Shown here piece after piece: positions 43,014-53,018 of a DNA stretch of 64,000 bases. Each line of letters starts with the position of its first letter. Position 1 is the stretch's first letter. The translations under genes and the position numbers were made by a program. The notes beneath the pieces are model-generated. The model saw nothing but the letters and a program-made list of their open reading frames with translations, had not been told where the DNA came from and did no database searches. Origin of the DNA: Sagittula sp. P11 (lineage in GTDB: Bacteria > Pseudomonadota > Alphaproteobacteria > Rhodobacterales > Rhodobacteraceae). The DNA is taken from assembly GCF_002814095.1 (NCBI RefSeq), contig NZ_CP021913.1, forward strand, positions 3,974,501 to 4,038,500, given 5' to 3'.

Positions 43014-44129
43014 ATGAAGATCGCACCCCCCATCGCCATGCTGGCCGAGCTGACGCACCGCTGCCCGCTGTCCTGCCCGTACTGCTCCAACCCCGTCGAG
43101 CTGGCGCGGCAGGAGGCGGAACTGGACACCGCCACCTGGGCCCGCGTCTTCCGCGAGGCGGCGGAGATGGGCGTCCTGCAACTGCACCTCTCGGGCGGGG
43201 AACCGGCCTCCCGCCGCGATCTGGTCGACCTGGTGGCGGCGGCACGGGACGCGGGGCTCTACACCAACCTCATCACCTCCGGCATCGGGCTGACGGAAAA
43301 ACGGCTGCAGGCGCTGGACGAGGCAGGGCTGGACCACGTCCAGTTGTCCCTGCAGGGCACGACCGCGCAGATGGCGGATGCAGTGGGCGGCTATCGCGGC
43401 GGCTTCGACCGCAAGATGCAGGTGGCGGCGTGGATCGGCAAGATCGGCTTCCCGCTGACCCTGAACGCCGTCCTGCACCGCCACAACCTCCACCAGTTGC
43501 CGCGTGCGCTCGAGATGGCTGTCGAGATGGGCGCCCGGCGGATCGAAGTCGCGACCGTGCAGTTCCACGGCTGGGCGCTGAAGAACCGCACCGAGCTGAT
43601 GCCGACCAGGGCACAGGCGCGTGAGGCGACGCGCATCGTGGCCGAGGCCCGCGCGGCGCTGAAAGGCACGCTGGTCATCGACTACGTCCCGGCGGACTAC
43701 CACGAGGACTACCCCAAGCGATGCATGGGCGGCTGGGGATCGTCGGGGCTGAACGTGGCGCCGGACGGCCAGGTGCTGCCCTGCCATGCGGCGCAGATCA
43801 TCCCGGGTCTCAGGTTCGATTCCGTGCGCGACAGGCCGCTGCCGGAGATCTGGTACGGCGGGCAGGCCTTCAATGCGTATCGCGGTACCGACTGGATGCA
43901 GGAGCCCTGCCGATCGTGCGAACGCAAGACCAGGGACCACGGCGGATGCCGGTGCCAGGCCATGGGTCTGCTGGGCGATCCGAACGCCACCGACCCGGTC
44001 TGCGTGAAATCCCCGCATCACGCCTGGCTGAAGGCGCAGACGGAGGCGGAGCTGTCCGATGTGGACGCGGGCATGGACGCAGCCAGGCTGACGTACCGCG
44101 CGTTTCCGGCGAAGGAGCCGGTGGGCTGA
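43014..44129 (+). CDS. pqqE: PqqA peptide cyclase PqqE (radical SAM)
   Basis: The product has 371 residues. The radical-SAM cluster ligands are Cys17, Cys21 and Cys24 in HRCPLSCPYCSNP. The C-terminal SPASM region supplies further cysteines (CHAAQIIPGL, CRSCERKTRDHGGCRC, DPVC). It forms the Glu-Tyr carbon-carbon bond in PqqA. AAGGAG precedes the ATG. It is the last gene of a complete pqqABCDE operon and is followed by a strong terminator. Confidence 0.95.
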   Translation: MKIAPPIAMLAELTHRCPLSCPYCSNPVELARQEAELDTATWARVFREAAEMGVLQLHLSGGEPASRRDLVDLVAAARDAGLYTNLITSGIGLTEKRLQALDEAGLDHVQLSLQGTTAQMADAVGGYRGGFDRKMQVAAWIGKIGFPLTLNAVLHRHNLHQLPRALEMAVEMGARRIEVATVQFHGWALKNRTELMPTRAQAREATRIVAEARAALKGTLVIDYVPADYHEDYPKRCMGGWGSSGLNVAPDGQVLPCHAAQIIPGLRFDSVRDRPLPEIWYGGQAFNAYRGTDWMQEPCRSCERKTRDHGGCRCQAMGLLGDPNATDPVCVKSPHHAWLKAQTEAELSDVDAGMDAARLTYRAFPAKEPVG

Positions 44130-44167
44130 GAGACGACGGGGCAGGGCGCCCGGACCGAAGGCATGGC

Positions 44168-44203
44168 AAAGGCCGGGATGGTGCGGAACGTCCCGGCCTT
44201 TTC
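44168..44203. terminator. Bidirectional terminator between pqqE and the autotransporter gene
   Basis: AAAGGCCGGGA (44168-44178) and TCCCGGCCTTT (44191-44201) form a perfect 11-bp stem with a 12-base loop. Because the arms begin with A and end with T runs, it can terminate both the pqq and the convergent autotransporter transcripts. Confidence 0.85.
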
Positions 44204-44261
44204 CTGTCGTGTCGATGTGCCCGGACGGCGGGGCCCGGCGGACCGGACCCCTGCGCCGGTC

Positions 44262-47200
44262 TCAGAACTGCAGTCTGACCTGTGCGGTCAAGCCCCATGA
44301 GTCGAGATTGTCTGAGAAGCGTGTGTCTGCACGGAGGGATGCGTCGACCTGGCGTGCCGGGAGGGCGGAGCCTGCGTCGAGGATTGCGGTGTAGTTGAAG
44401 CCGAAGCTGAGCTCTCCGAAGCCGGCCAGGGTCTCGGATGTGAGGACCTGGGAGGAGCCGTTGCTGTCGACGGTGAAGGTGCTGTCGAGGTCGTCCCCGA
44501 AGTCGTTGAAGTAGGTTCCGGTGACGAAGTAGGTGGTCGCCGCCGTGCCGCTTTCCGCGACCTGGGTGCGGGCCAGGGTTGCGCCGAGGTAGCCGATCCG
44601 CTGGTCGATGTCGCCGACCTGCAGGGTGGCGTTGTCGGCCGTGGTGGAGGGATCGTTCTCGATGGCGATGCTGTCGCTCTCGATGTGACTGAACGAGAAG
44701 CCGGCGGTGGGCACGAGGCGCAGGCCGAGCTGTTCGTTGAGCGTGTGCGAGTAGCTGAGCGAGCCCGAGACGGTCTTGCCGCGGCTGTCGAAGTCCTGCG
44801 TCTCGATGCCGAGACCGCCGTTGGCGAAGCTGTTGCTCTCCTGGATGGAATAGGTGGTCTTGTCGGCGCGGATCGACAGGTCGCCGAACCACTGGCCCTT
44901 GGCCGCGCTCAGGTAGAGGCCGCCGAAGGTCTGGTCGAACTCGGTGCTGAGCGTGGTGACGGTGCCGCCGAAGTTGACCGGCAGGGAGGTGTCGCCGCCG
45001 TTGGTGCCGAGCATCGCGCCGTAGGCCAGGTCCCAGCCGTTGTAGTAGCCGCCCGAGCAGGACCGGTCGAGGCCGATCTGGATGCCGCGGTAGCGCAGGT
45101 CGATCTGGTTGGACAGCGAGCCGGGCAGGCTCGCGGCCGAGGTCGACAGGCTGGCCGAGGCCCGCCCGCCGGTGATCCGGCTCCAGGAGCCTATGGCGCA
45201 GGGATCGTCGCCCGGGGCCACCAGCGGGGTCACCAGCGCCGAGGACGGCCGGTTGACCACGGTGGAGATCAGGCTCTGGGTCGCCGCGAGGCCGGAGGCC
45301 ACGCCGCCGAAGGCGAGGTTGGGCGTCGCGGTCAGCTGCACCGCGGTGCCGGTGTTCTGCAGGTTGTAGACGAAGGCGCCGTTGGTCGGCAGGCCGGTTT
45401 GGGTGGCCGAGACGCCGGCGGTGCTGGCCGCGGTGATCAGGTCGATCGGCGCCGCGACGTTGGAGAACACGCCGTTGACGTTGGAGAACGCCAGCGTCGG
45501 CGCGCCGGTGGCGGTGCCCGTCACGTTGACCTGGTCGGCGGTGTCGGCGGGCGAGGTGCCCACCATCGCGCCGGAGACGTTGACGTCCATGCCGATCACG
45601 CCGTTCAGCACCGCGTCGCCGTTGATCACCAGGCGGTCGGCGGTCTCGCCGTCGACCATGTCGATCAGGCCGGAGCTGGTGAAGCTGCCCCCGCCGCTGG
45701 TGGTCAGCGTCACGGTCTGGCCCACGCCGGAGTTGATGTTGAACCGGCCGGTGTTGGTGATGTCCGAGCCCGCCCCGGCGGTCAGCGCACCGGTGGCGCC
45801 GAGGAAGTCCATCACGCCGTTGGTCTCGTTGCCGAGCGCCGCGAAGGAGAGCAGCGTGCCGCCGTTGCCGATGGCCACCTGGTCGTCGTTCTCGAGATCG
45901 CCGCTGGTGGTCTGCAGGGTCGCGCCCGCCCCCAGGGTGACGCCGCCGGCGTCCTCGATGTCGGCGCTGCCCACCGCGAAGGTGAAGCCGGGGTCGACGG
46001 CCAGCGTGCCGCCGTCCATGTCGAAGAGGCCGGTCACGGTGGCGTTGCCGTCCACGGTGGTCGACCCCGCCGTCTGGGTGAGAGTGCCGCCGATGCTGCC
46101 GGAATCGGTCAGCGTGCCGGTGTTGGTGACGTTGCCGGTGACCGCGACGTTGTTGTCGAAGGTGCCGGAGTTGCCCACCCCGCCCACGACGGTGCCGTCA
46201 TTGGTGAAGCCGCCGGCGTTGGCGACGTCGGTGGTGAAGGTGGCGGTGTTGCTGACCGTGCCGGTCGCGCCCACGGTGGTGCCCGCGGCGGCGTCGGTGT
46301 CGGCGTTCACGTTCAGCGTGGCATCGTCCACGGTCAGCGCGCCGGTCACGACCGATGTGCCGCCCCCGCCCGTGCCGTCCACCGTCACGGTGCCGCCGTT
46401 TATGTCGAGGATGCCGCCGAGGGTGCCCGCCAGCGTCGAGGTCGCGGTGCTGCCGGCCTGCTGGACCACGTCTCCGGTGATCGTCGCCGTGCCGCCGCCC
46501 GCGCTGTTGAGGTCGAAGAAGCCGGTGCCGCCCACGGTCACCGGGCCGTTCACCGTCGCGTCGCCGAGGACGTTGGCGTTCAGTTCGATCCCCGCCTCGT
46601 CGAAGGTCACGCCGCCGGTGGTCAGCGCCGCGCCGCCGCTGGCGTCCGCGGTGAGTGTGACCGCGGTCAGCGATCCGGTGCCGGTGTCTGTCACCGTGCC
46701 GGTGCCGAGGTCGAGGGTGCCGCCGAGGATCTGCAGCCCCGAGCCCATGCCGCTGGCGACGAGGTTGTCGTTGCCGGTGGCGGTCACGGTGCCCGCGTCG
46801 ATGACGATCTGGCCCTCGTTGACGATGGTGCCCTGGCCCGCGCCGCCGGCGCTCAGCGTGCCGCCGTTGGCATAGGTGATGACGCCGTTCGACTGGTTGG
46901 TCAGGGTGGTGGCGGCGATCAGGTTGCCGCCGGCACCCACCGCGACCTGGTCGTCGGTGGTAAGTGCGCCCGCGGTGGTCTGCAGGGTCGCCCCTGCGCC
47001 CACCGTGACGCCGCCGGCGTCCTCGATATCGGCGCTGCCCGCGCTCAGGGTGATGCCGGGATCGACGGTCAGCGTGCCGCCGTCGATGTCCAGCTCGCCG
47101 GTGACCGTGGCGTTGCCGTCCGCGGTGGTCGATCCCGCCGTCTGGTCGAGATCGCCGGTGATCGTGCCGGAGGTCGTCAGCGTGCCGGTGTTGGTGAAGG

Positions 47201-50200
47201 CCAGCGTCGAGCCGTTGTTGTCGAACGTGCCCGAGTTGCTGACCGTGCCGGTGCCGCCGTTGTTGGTGAAGGTGCCGGAGTTGCCGACGCCGCCCGTGGT
47301 GCCGTTGTTGGTGAACCCGCCGGAGTTGGTCACCCCGTCCACCGTGCCGTCGTTCTGGAAGGTGCCGGCGTTGGTGGTGGCGCCGTCGATCTCGCCGGTG
47401 GCAGCGACGTTGCCGAAGGCGCCCGCCGCCACGTCGACACCGGCGCCGGTGGCGTCCAGCGTTGCGCCGCCCGCGACCGTCAGCGTGCCCGCGTCGATGT
47501 TCACGAGGCCCGAGACGACCGCATCGCCGTCGACGGTGATCGTGCCCGCGCCGGTCTGCTGCAGGAAGCCCGCGATGTCGCCCGCCAGCGTGTTCAGCGC
47601 GCTGGTGCCCGCCTGGGTGACGTTGCCGGTGACCTCCGCCGGGGCTGCGCCCGAGGTGCCGTTGATGTCGAAGGAGGCGGTGTCCTGCGTTTCGAGGTTG
47701 CCGTCGACGGAGCCGTTGACCGTCACCGTCGCGGTGTTCTCGGCCGTCACGTCGCCGTCGAGCGTGCCGTCCACGACAACCGTGCCCGCGCCGCCCGATC
47801 CGCCCGCCAGCACGTTGCCGCTGGCGGTCAGGGTGCTGCCCGCGCCGACGTTCAGCGTCGCGTCGTCGACGGTGGTGGCGCCGGTCACCGTGGTGTCGGC
47901 GTTGACCGTCAGCGTGCCGCTGTCGACATCCACCGTGCTGCCGAAGGACGAGGTGCCGTCGACGGTGGTCTGCGCGCCCGCGCCCTGCTGGGTGAAGGCG
48001 CCGGTGACGGTGCCGTCGAGGGTGATCGCCGTGGCCGACTGGTTGTCCAGCGCCCCGGTGATCGTGCCGTCGTTGAGGTCCAGATCCGCGGTGCCGCTCA
48101 GGTTCACGTCGCCGTCGAGCGTCCCGGCCGAGACGATCGTCCCCGCCGAGGAGTTCAGCGTGGTGAAGCCCAGCGAGGTGCCGCCGCCGAGGAAGATCGC
48201 CGCCGTGCCCGCCGTCGCGCCGTTTGCCGTCGAGCTGTTGGTCAGCACGTCGATGTCCGAGACCGAGGAGCTGTCCAGGAGCGCCAGCGTGGCAGAGCCC
48301 TGGTTGGTGAAGTTGTCGTCGCCGTCGGTGCCGAAGCTGACGTTGCCGGTGCCGTTCACCGTGATCGTGCCGTCGCTGGTGATCGTGCCGGTCGCGTTGT
48401 TGTCCTGGTCGGCGTCGAACACGATGCCCGTCCCGCCGGTGTTGAACGTCACGCTGCCGGTCGCGCCGATGTCGATGCTGCCGTTGTCGTTCAGCGTCGA
48501 CCCGTCATTGTAGGTCGCCGCCCCGTTGATCGTCGTCGTGTTCGCCGTGCCGAAGACCTGCGCCCCGGCCTCGGCCGTGAAGCTCGCGCCGTCCGCCACC
48601 GTCAGCGAGGCATAGGTCAGCGACTGGCCCGCGCCCACCGTCAGCGACCCGGAGGTCACCGTCGCCGCGCCGGTCACGGTCGTGGCCGCGTCCGCGTTCA
48701 CCGTGCCGCCGTCGATGTCGAGCGTGGTGCCGATGACCGAGGTGCCGTCGGTGGTCAGCGTGCCGCCGTTCACGGTGACGCCGCCGCTCACGTCGCCCGC
48801 AAGCGTCGAGGTGTCGGTCGCGCCGGCAAAGAGCGTCAGGTTGCCGTCCACCTCCACCGTCGCGTCGCCGCTGGTGCCGTTGATGTCGACGGTGCCCGCA
48901 TTGAAGACGCTGACGTTGCCGATCATGCTGCCGGTGTCGGCCACCGTCAGGGTGCCGCTGCCGGTGTTGCCGCCGTCGAAGCCCACGTTCAGGGGGCCGC
49001 CGCTGGCGGTGTAGGACGCGCCGGCCTGAACGGCCAGCGTGCCGCCGCCGTCGACGAAGCTCAGACCGTTCGACACCGCCGCGCCGTCCACCTGAACGGT
49101 TCCGGCAGCCGTGATGTTGAGGTTGCCGACGGTGCCTGCGAGGGTCGAGGTCCCCGTGCCGGCGTGGGTCGCCGTCCCGGTGACGGAGCCGCCCGCATTG
49201 ATGTCGAAGGTGCTGGTGTTGTTGGCGTTGAGCGTGCCGTCGACGATGCCGTCCACCACAACGCTGCCGCCGCCGCCGAGTGTGCCCGACTGGACGTTGG
49301 ACGTCAGCGTGCTGCCGGCGTTCACCGTCAGCGCGCCGGTGTCGACCAGCGTGTTCCCGGTCACGCCGAGATCCGCATCCACCACGACCGCGCCGCCGGT
49401 CACGTTCAGGCCCGACTGGAACTCCGAGGCGCCGTCGACCGTCAGCGTGCCCGCCGACACCGACACGTTGCCGGCCACGTCGCCCGCAAACGTCGAGGAC
49501 CCGGTCGAGCCCTGCGACAGCGTCCCCGTCACCTCGACCGTCGCATCCCCGCTCGTGCCGTTGATGTCGAAGGCCGAAGCGCCCGCCGTCGACAGGTTGC
49601 CGTCGACCGACCCGCCGGCGTTCTGCACAAGCGCCCCCGTGCCCGAAAGCGCCACATCGCCGTCAAGCGTCCCCGCACTGGTCACCGTCCCCGCCGACGA
49701 GTTCAGCGTGTTGAAACCCAGAGTCGCGCCAGCGCCCACCTGGATCGCACTGCCCGAACTCGAACTGTTCGTCAGCGTATCAATCCCGTTCAGCGTGCCG
49801 CCGTTGACTTCGAGCCGGCCTGTGCTGGTGTTGATCAGGCTGTCGCCGCCGATGGCCACCGTGTCGGCCGCGCCGCCGTTGGCCTGGATCAGGCCGGTGT
49901 TGCGGATCATCTCGCTGCTGAAATCGCCATCGGTGTTGGCGTCGAGCGTTGCCGAGCCGGAGAAGGCCAAGGTGCCGTTGTTCAGGATGTTGCCGACGGA
50001 CTGGACCGTCGCGCCGTCGCCAATGTCGAGCGCACCGTCATTGGTCAGGTCGCCGTCGCTGAGGAGGCCGTTGAGATTGTTTTCAAGCGTCGAGCCCGCG
50101 GACACGTTGACCGTGCCGCCGCTGCCGATGGTGACGGTGTCCGCAGACAGCGTCCGCCCGGTCACACCGTCGCCCACCGTCAGGGAGCCCGCGTTGATCG

Positions 50201-53018
50201 CAACCGCGCCATCGACGGTCAGATCGCCGGCCACCACCTGCGTGTCCGCCGCGGCGGCGGTCTGCTGGGTGTAGCTGCCGCTGCCGTCGGTGCCGTCCCC
50301 GATGGTGCCCGAGAGCGACTGCTGCGCGGTGGATTCGTTGACCACGGCGCCGATGATCGTGCCGCCGCCCATGTCGACGACGCCCGCACCGGTGGTGTTC
50401 AGTGCCGCCACGCCGGTGACATCCAGCGTCTGGCCGTTGAGGTTGATCGCGCCCTGGTTCTCGAATGCTGTGTCCGCACCGCCCGCCGCGACGGTCAGCA
50501 CGTCGTCGTTGCTGGCGTCGAGGTCGTTCATGTTGATCGTGCCGGTGGCCGAGTTGGTGACCGTCAGCGCGTCGTCGTCGTTGGCGTCCGCCGTCAGGAA
50601 GCCCGACCCGTTGAACTCGAGTGTGCCGTTGTTCGTCACAGCGCCGTTGTCGACCACGCCCGCGTTGTCTCCGAACGTGTCGGTGGAGCCTGCGCCGTTC
50701 ACGTAGGTGTTGCCCATGCCGAAGAAGGTCACGCCGTCGCCGAAGGTCGTGTTGCCGTTGGAGGTCAGCGAGGAGGCGGTCAGGTCGTCGTCGAGAACCA
50801 GCGCCGCGCCGCTGTCCACGGTCACGCCGAAGAAGGTGCCCGCGCTGTCTCCGACCACGGTTGCGGCGTCGATGGTCGCCGTGCCGCTGCTGACGGACAC
50901 GTCGTAGTCAAGCAGCGTGCCCGCGAAGGTCGTCAGGTTCAGCGCGCCGCCGGTGTTCACATCCAGCGCGTCGACGTCGAAGGTGAATCCGCCGCCTCCG
51001 GTGACCGCGACATCGTTTTCCACGAAACCCGATCCCAGCACCAGCGTCGAGGCGGAGACCGCCACGTTCCCCGCGCCGGAACTGGTGATCGCCGCCGTGC
51101 CGGTGTCGGTGAAGCTGCCGCCGATGGTCAGGGTGCGTTCAGTCGTGCCGGTGGTCGCCGGGTTGTCCTGCACGACGATGGCGATGTCGGCGCCGTTGTC
51201 GAACTCTGCCGTGCCACCGGCAAGCGTCACGTCGCCGTTGAAGGTGGTGCCTGCCGAAACCACGGCCGCACCACCGGTGTTCACGGTGGTGTTGCCGGTT
51301 ACGTCGCCGCCGTCGAAATTCATGATGCCCGCGCTGTTGACCGTCAGATCGCCCACGAGATCGCCCACGAGGTTCATCGTGTCGGTTCCGACCCCGTCAC
51401 TCACGGTAACGCCGCGGGCTCCGCGGACGGTCAGGGTCGTGCCGCCCTGCACGTTGAGAACGCCGCCGTAGACATCGGCATATCCGTCGATCGTGCTGTC
51501 GCCCGTGACATTGACAACCCCGGCGGTGCCCGGACGCATTTCGAGCGCGCGTGTGTTGACGATGTCTCCGGCAAGGTTGATCGTGCCGCCCTCGCTCCAG
51601 AGGTTGGCGTCGAGTTCACCGTTCAGGTCCACCTGGCTGATCGTCATGACGCGAAGGCGCGAAGTCGTCAGGGTGGGCGTGTCGCCGCCGCTGCTGCCGT
51701 TGATCGTAAAGATCCCCGAATTGACCTGGATTTCACCGCTGACCGAGAAATCGCCGGTCACGGTTGTGTTCGTGCCGCCCGAGTTCTGCCCGAAAGTGCC
51801 GAGGATCTGGCCTCCATCCGCAAGGGTGATGCCCGTGGTGCTGGCGGTGAACACCGATCCGTTGACGGTGCCGTTGATCGTCCCCGTCGATGTGCCGCTG
51901 TAGACGACCGGACCGGTTCCGCCCCGCACGTTCAGCGTGTCGTTGATCGTCAGGTCGCCGCCGGTCACCAGGACCTCGTCCGCCGAAGCTTCGGAGTTGA
52001 CCGTCGTGGACCCGCCGCTGACCGTCAGCCTGCCGGACACGTTGCCGCCCATCTCGCTCGTGGAGGAGGCGGTGGTGACGTCGCCATTCACCGTGCCCTC
52101 GATGGAGAGGGCCGACCCCGCACCTGCATTGACGCTGACGTTCACTCCGCTCGTGCCGATTGTGCCGCCTTCCCGGAGGTCGAGCAGGGCGGACCCTTCC
52201 ACGTCGAGCGTGCCGGCCGCATCGTACTGCAGCGCGCCGCCGCTCACGATCTCCATCTCGGTGCCGGCGGGACCGTCCAGCGTGACATCGTTGACCGTCA
52301 CCGTGCTGGCGACCGTCATGGTGCCGCTGTTGACGACAAGGTTGGACGCGCTCGAGAAGTTGGCGCCGTCGATGAGCACGTTGCCGCCGTTCTGCACGAC
52401 ATCGTTGAAGAACGTGCCGCCTCTCAGAGACACAGTCTGGATGGCCGCACCATTCACGACGATGTCGCCGGTGGTCACGACATCTCCGCTCCCGCCAGCG
52501 AGCATCAGGTTTCCTGCGCCTTCGATCGTCGCGCCGTCAACAAGCCTTGCGTAGATTATCGCACTGTCAATGGCGTTGGTGACGGACAGCGTCCCCGTCA
52601 CATCCAGCTGGTCGTCCGAAGTCGCCGCGTCGATGACGTAACTGCTTGCATCGAAGGTAATGTCACCGGTGGTGACGGGAGCGCCCTGGCTGATCGTGAC
52701 GGTGCGGATGAATGCGGTCCCATCGAAGGTGACGTCGTCACCGTCAACAAAGAAATCCGGTATGGAACCGGTCGTGGTGTTGATCCAGTTTTCGTCACCG
52801 ACTTCGTCCCAGAAATTGGACTCGGCGCCTGTCCAGATCAAATCGTCGGCGCTCGCCTGTCCGCCGATCAACAGCGTTGCGCCCGAGGCCAGCACGAACA
52901 CAAGTTCGGTCGCGCGTCCCAGGCGGCAGCGATGTCTCAGAGAACGCTGACGAATTCCGACCTGGTGACGGGAGTGCAGGAGGTCCACGAGTGCGGTGGG
53001 GCGATAGGCAAAGGACAT
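44262..53018 (-). CDS. Giant autotransporter (type Va) with beta-solenoid passenger
   Basis: The product has 2,918 residues from the ATG preceded by GGAG six bases upstream. Residues 1 to about 60 form an unusually long signal region: a basic stretch (HQVGIRQRSLRHRCRLGRA) before the hydrophobic core ELVFVLASGATLLIGGQASA. Residues about 60-2,590 are low-complexity Gly/Thr/Asn/Val repeats of the DINGTSGDATVEV, NNGTFTNNG and DGGTLTVD kind, a beta-helix passenger. The last 320 or so residues form the autotransporter beta-barrel (GSWSRITGGRASAS, ending in RLQF with the terminal Phe). It should be displayed at or released from the cell surface, probably as an adhesin. A duplication inside the passenger is listed separately. 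Confidence 0.88.
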   Translation of the reverse strand: MSFAYRPTALVDLLHSRHQVGIRQRSLRHRCRLGRATELVFVLASGATLLIGGQASADDLIWTGAESNFWDEVGDENWINTTTGSIPDFFVDGDDVTFDGTAFIRTVTISQGAPVTTGDITFDASSYVIDAATSDDQLDVTGTLSVTNAIDSAIIYARLVDGATIEGAGNLMLAGGSGDVVTTGDIVVNGAAIQTVSLRGGTFFNDVVQNGGNVLIDGANFSSASNLVVNSGTMTVASTVTVNDVTLDGPAGTEMEIVSGGALQYDAAGTLDVEGSALLDLREGGTIGTSGVNVSVNAGAGSALSIEGTVNGDVTTASSTSEMGGNVSGRLTVSGGSTTVNSEASADEVLVTGGDLTINDTLNVRGGTGPVVYSGTSTGTINGTVNGSVFTASTTGITLADGGQILGTFGQNSGGTNTTVTGDFSVSGEIQVNSGIFTINGSSGGDTPTLTTSRLRVMTISQVDLNGELDANLWSEGGTINLAGDIVNTRALEMRPGTAGVVNVTGDSTIDGYADVYGGVLNVQGGTTLTVRGARGVTVSDGVGTDTMNLVGDLVGDLTVNSAGIMNFDGGDVTGNTTVNTGGAAVVSAGTTFNGDVTLAGGTAEFDNGADIAIVVQDNPATTGTTERTLTIGGSFTDTGTAAITSSGAGNVAVSASTLVLGSGFVENDVAVTGGGGFTFDVDALDVNTGGALNLTTFAGTLLDYDVSVSSGTATIDAATVVGDSAGTFFGVTVDSGAALVLDDDLTASSLTSNGNTTFGDGVTFFGMGNTYVNGAGSTDTFGDNAGVVDNGAVTNNGTLEFNGSGFLTADANDDDALTVTNSATGTINMNDLDASNDDVLTVAAGGADTAFENQGAINLNGQTLDVTGVAALNTTGAGVVDMGGGTIIGAVVNESTAQQSLSGTIGDGTDGSGSYTQQTAAAADTQVVAGDLTVDGAVAINAGSLTVGDGVTGRTLSADTVTIGSGGTVNVSAGSTLENNLNGLLSDGDLTNDGALDIGDGATVQSVGNILNNGTLAFSGSATLDANTDGDFSSEMIRNTGLIQANGGAADTVAIGGDSLINTSTGRLEVNGGTLNGIDTLTNSSSSGSAIQVGAGATLGFNTLNSSAGTVTSAGTLDGDVALSGTGALVQNAGGSVDGNLSTAGASAFDINGTSGDATVEVTGTLSQGSTGSSTFAGDVAGNVSVSAGTLTVDGASEFQSGLNVTGGAVVVDADLGVTGNTLVDTGALTVNAGSTLTSNVQSGTLGGGGSVVVDGIVDGTLNANNTSTFDINAGGSVTGTATHAGTGTSTLAGTVGNLNITAAGTVQVDGAAVSNGLSFVDGGGTLAVQAGASYTASGGPLNVGFDGGNTGSGTLTVADTGSMIGNVSVFNAGTVDINGTSGDATVEVDGNLTLFAGATDTSTLAGDVSGGVTVNGGTLTTDGTSVIGTTLDIDGGTVNADAATTVTGAATVTSGSLTVGAGQSLTYASLTVADGASFTAEAGAQVFGTANTTTINGAATYNDGSTLNDNGSIDIGATGSVTFNTGGTGIVFDADQDNNATGTITSDGTITVNGTGNVSFGTDGDDNFTNQGSATLALLDSSSVSDIDVLTNSSTANGATAGTAAIFLGGGTSLGFTTLNSSAGTIVSAGTLDGDVNLSGTADLDLNDGTITGALDNQSATAITLDGTVTGAFTQQGAGAQTTVDGTSSFGSTVDVDSGTLTVNADTTVTGATTVDDATLNVGAGSTLTASGNVLAGGSGGAGTVVVDGTLDGDVTAENTATVTVNGSVDGNLETQDTASFDINGTSGAAPAEVTGNVTQAGTSALNTLAGDIAGFLQQTGAGTITVDGDAVVSGLVNIDAGTLTVAGGATLDATGAGVDVAAGAFGNVAATGEIDGATTNAGTFQNDGTVDGVTNSGGFTNNGTTGGVGNSGTFTNNGGTGTVSNSGTFDNNGSTLAFTNTGTLTTSGTITGDLDQTAGSTTADGNATVTGELDIDGGTLTVDPGITLSAGSADIEDAGGVTVGAGATLQTTAGALTTDDQVAVGAGGNLIAATTLTNQSNGVITYANGGTLSAGGAGQGTIVNEGQIVIDAGTVTATGNDNLVASGMGSGLQILGGTLDLGTGTVTDTGTGSLTAVTLTADASGGAALTTGGVTFDEAGIELNANVLGDATVNGPVTVGGTGFFDLNSAGGGTATITGDVVQQAGSTATSTLAGTLGGILDINGGTVTVDGTGGGGTSVVTGALTVDDATLNVNADTDAAAGTTVGATGTVSNTATFTTDVANAGGFTNDGTVVGGVGNSGTFDNNVAVTGNVTNTGTLTDSGSIGGTLTQTAGSTTVDGNATVTGLFDMDGGTLAVDPGFTFAVGSADIEDAGGVTLGAGATLQTTSGDLENDDQVAIGNGGTLLSFAALGNETNGVMDFLGATGALTAGAGSDITNTGRFNINSGVGQTVTLTTSGGGSFTSSGLIDMVDGETADRLVINGDAVLNGVIGMDVNVSGAMVGTSPADTADQVNVTGTATGAPTLAFSNVNGVFSNVAAPIDLITAASTAGVSATQTGLPTNGAFVYNLQNTGTAVQLTATPNLAFGGVASGLAATQSLISTVVNRPSSALVTPLVAPGDDPCAIGSWSRITGGRASASLSTSAASLPGSLSNQIDLRYRGIQIGLDRSCSGGYYNGWDLAYGAMLGTNGGDTSLPVNFGGTVTTLSTEFDQTFGGLYLSAAKGQWFGDLSIRADKTTYSIQESNSFANGGLGIETQDFDSRGKTVSGSLSYSHTLNEQLGLRLVPTAGFSFSHIESDSIAIENDPSTTADNATLQVGDIDQRIGYLGATLARTQVAESGTAATTYFVTGTYFNDFGDDLDSTFTVDSNGSSQVLTSETLAGFGELSFGFNYTAILDAGSALPARQVDASLRADTRFSDNLDSWGLTAQVRLQF
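45730..46230 (-). repeat. Internal passenger duplication, copy A
   Basis: It encodes GSTTVDGNATVTG, then GSADIEDAGGVTLGAGATLQ and DDQVAIGNGG. It is closely matched by copy B about 1,070 bases away, including the flanking NSGTFDNN and TNTGTL units. Confidence 0.6.
46795..47345 (-). repeat. Internal passenger duplication, copy B
   Basis: It encodes GSTTADGNATVTG, then GSADIEDAGGVTVGAGATLQ and DDQVAVGAGG, the partner of copy A. It has more NNG/NSG-type short repeats on its N-terminal side. Confidence 0.6.
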
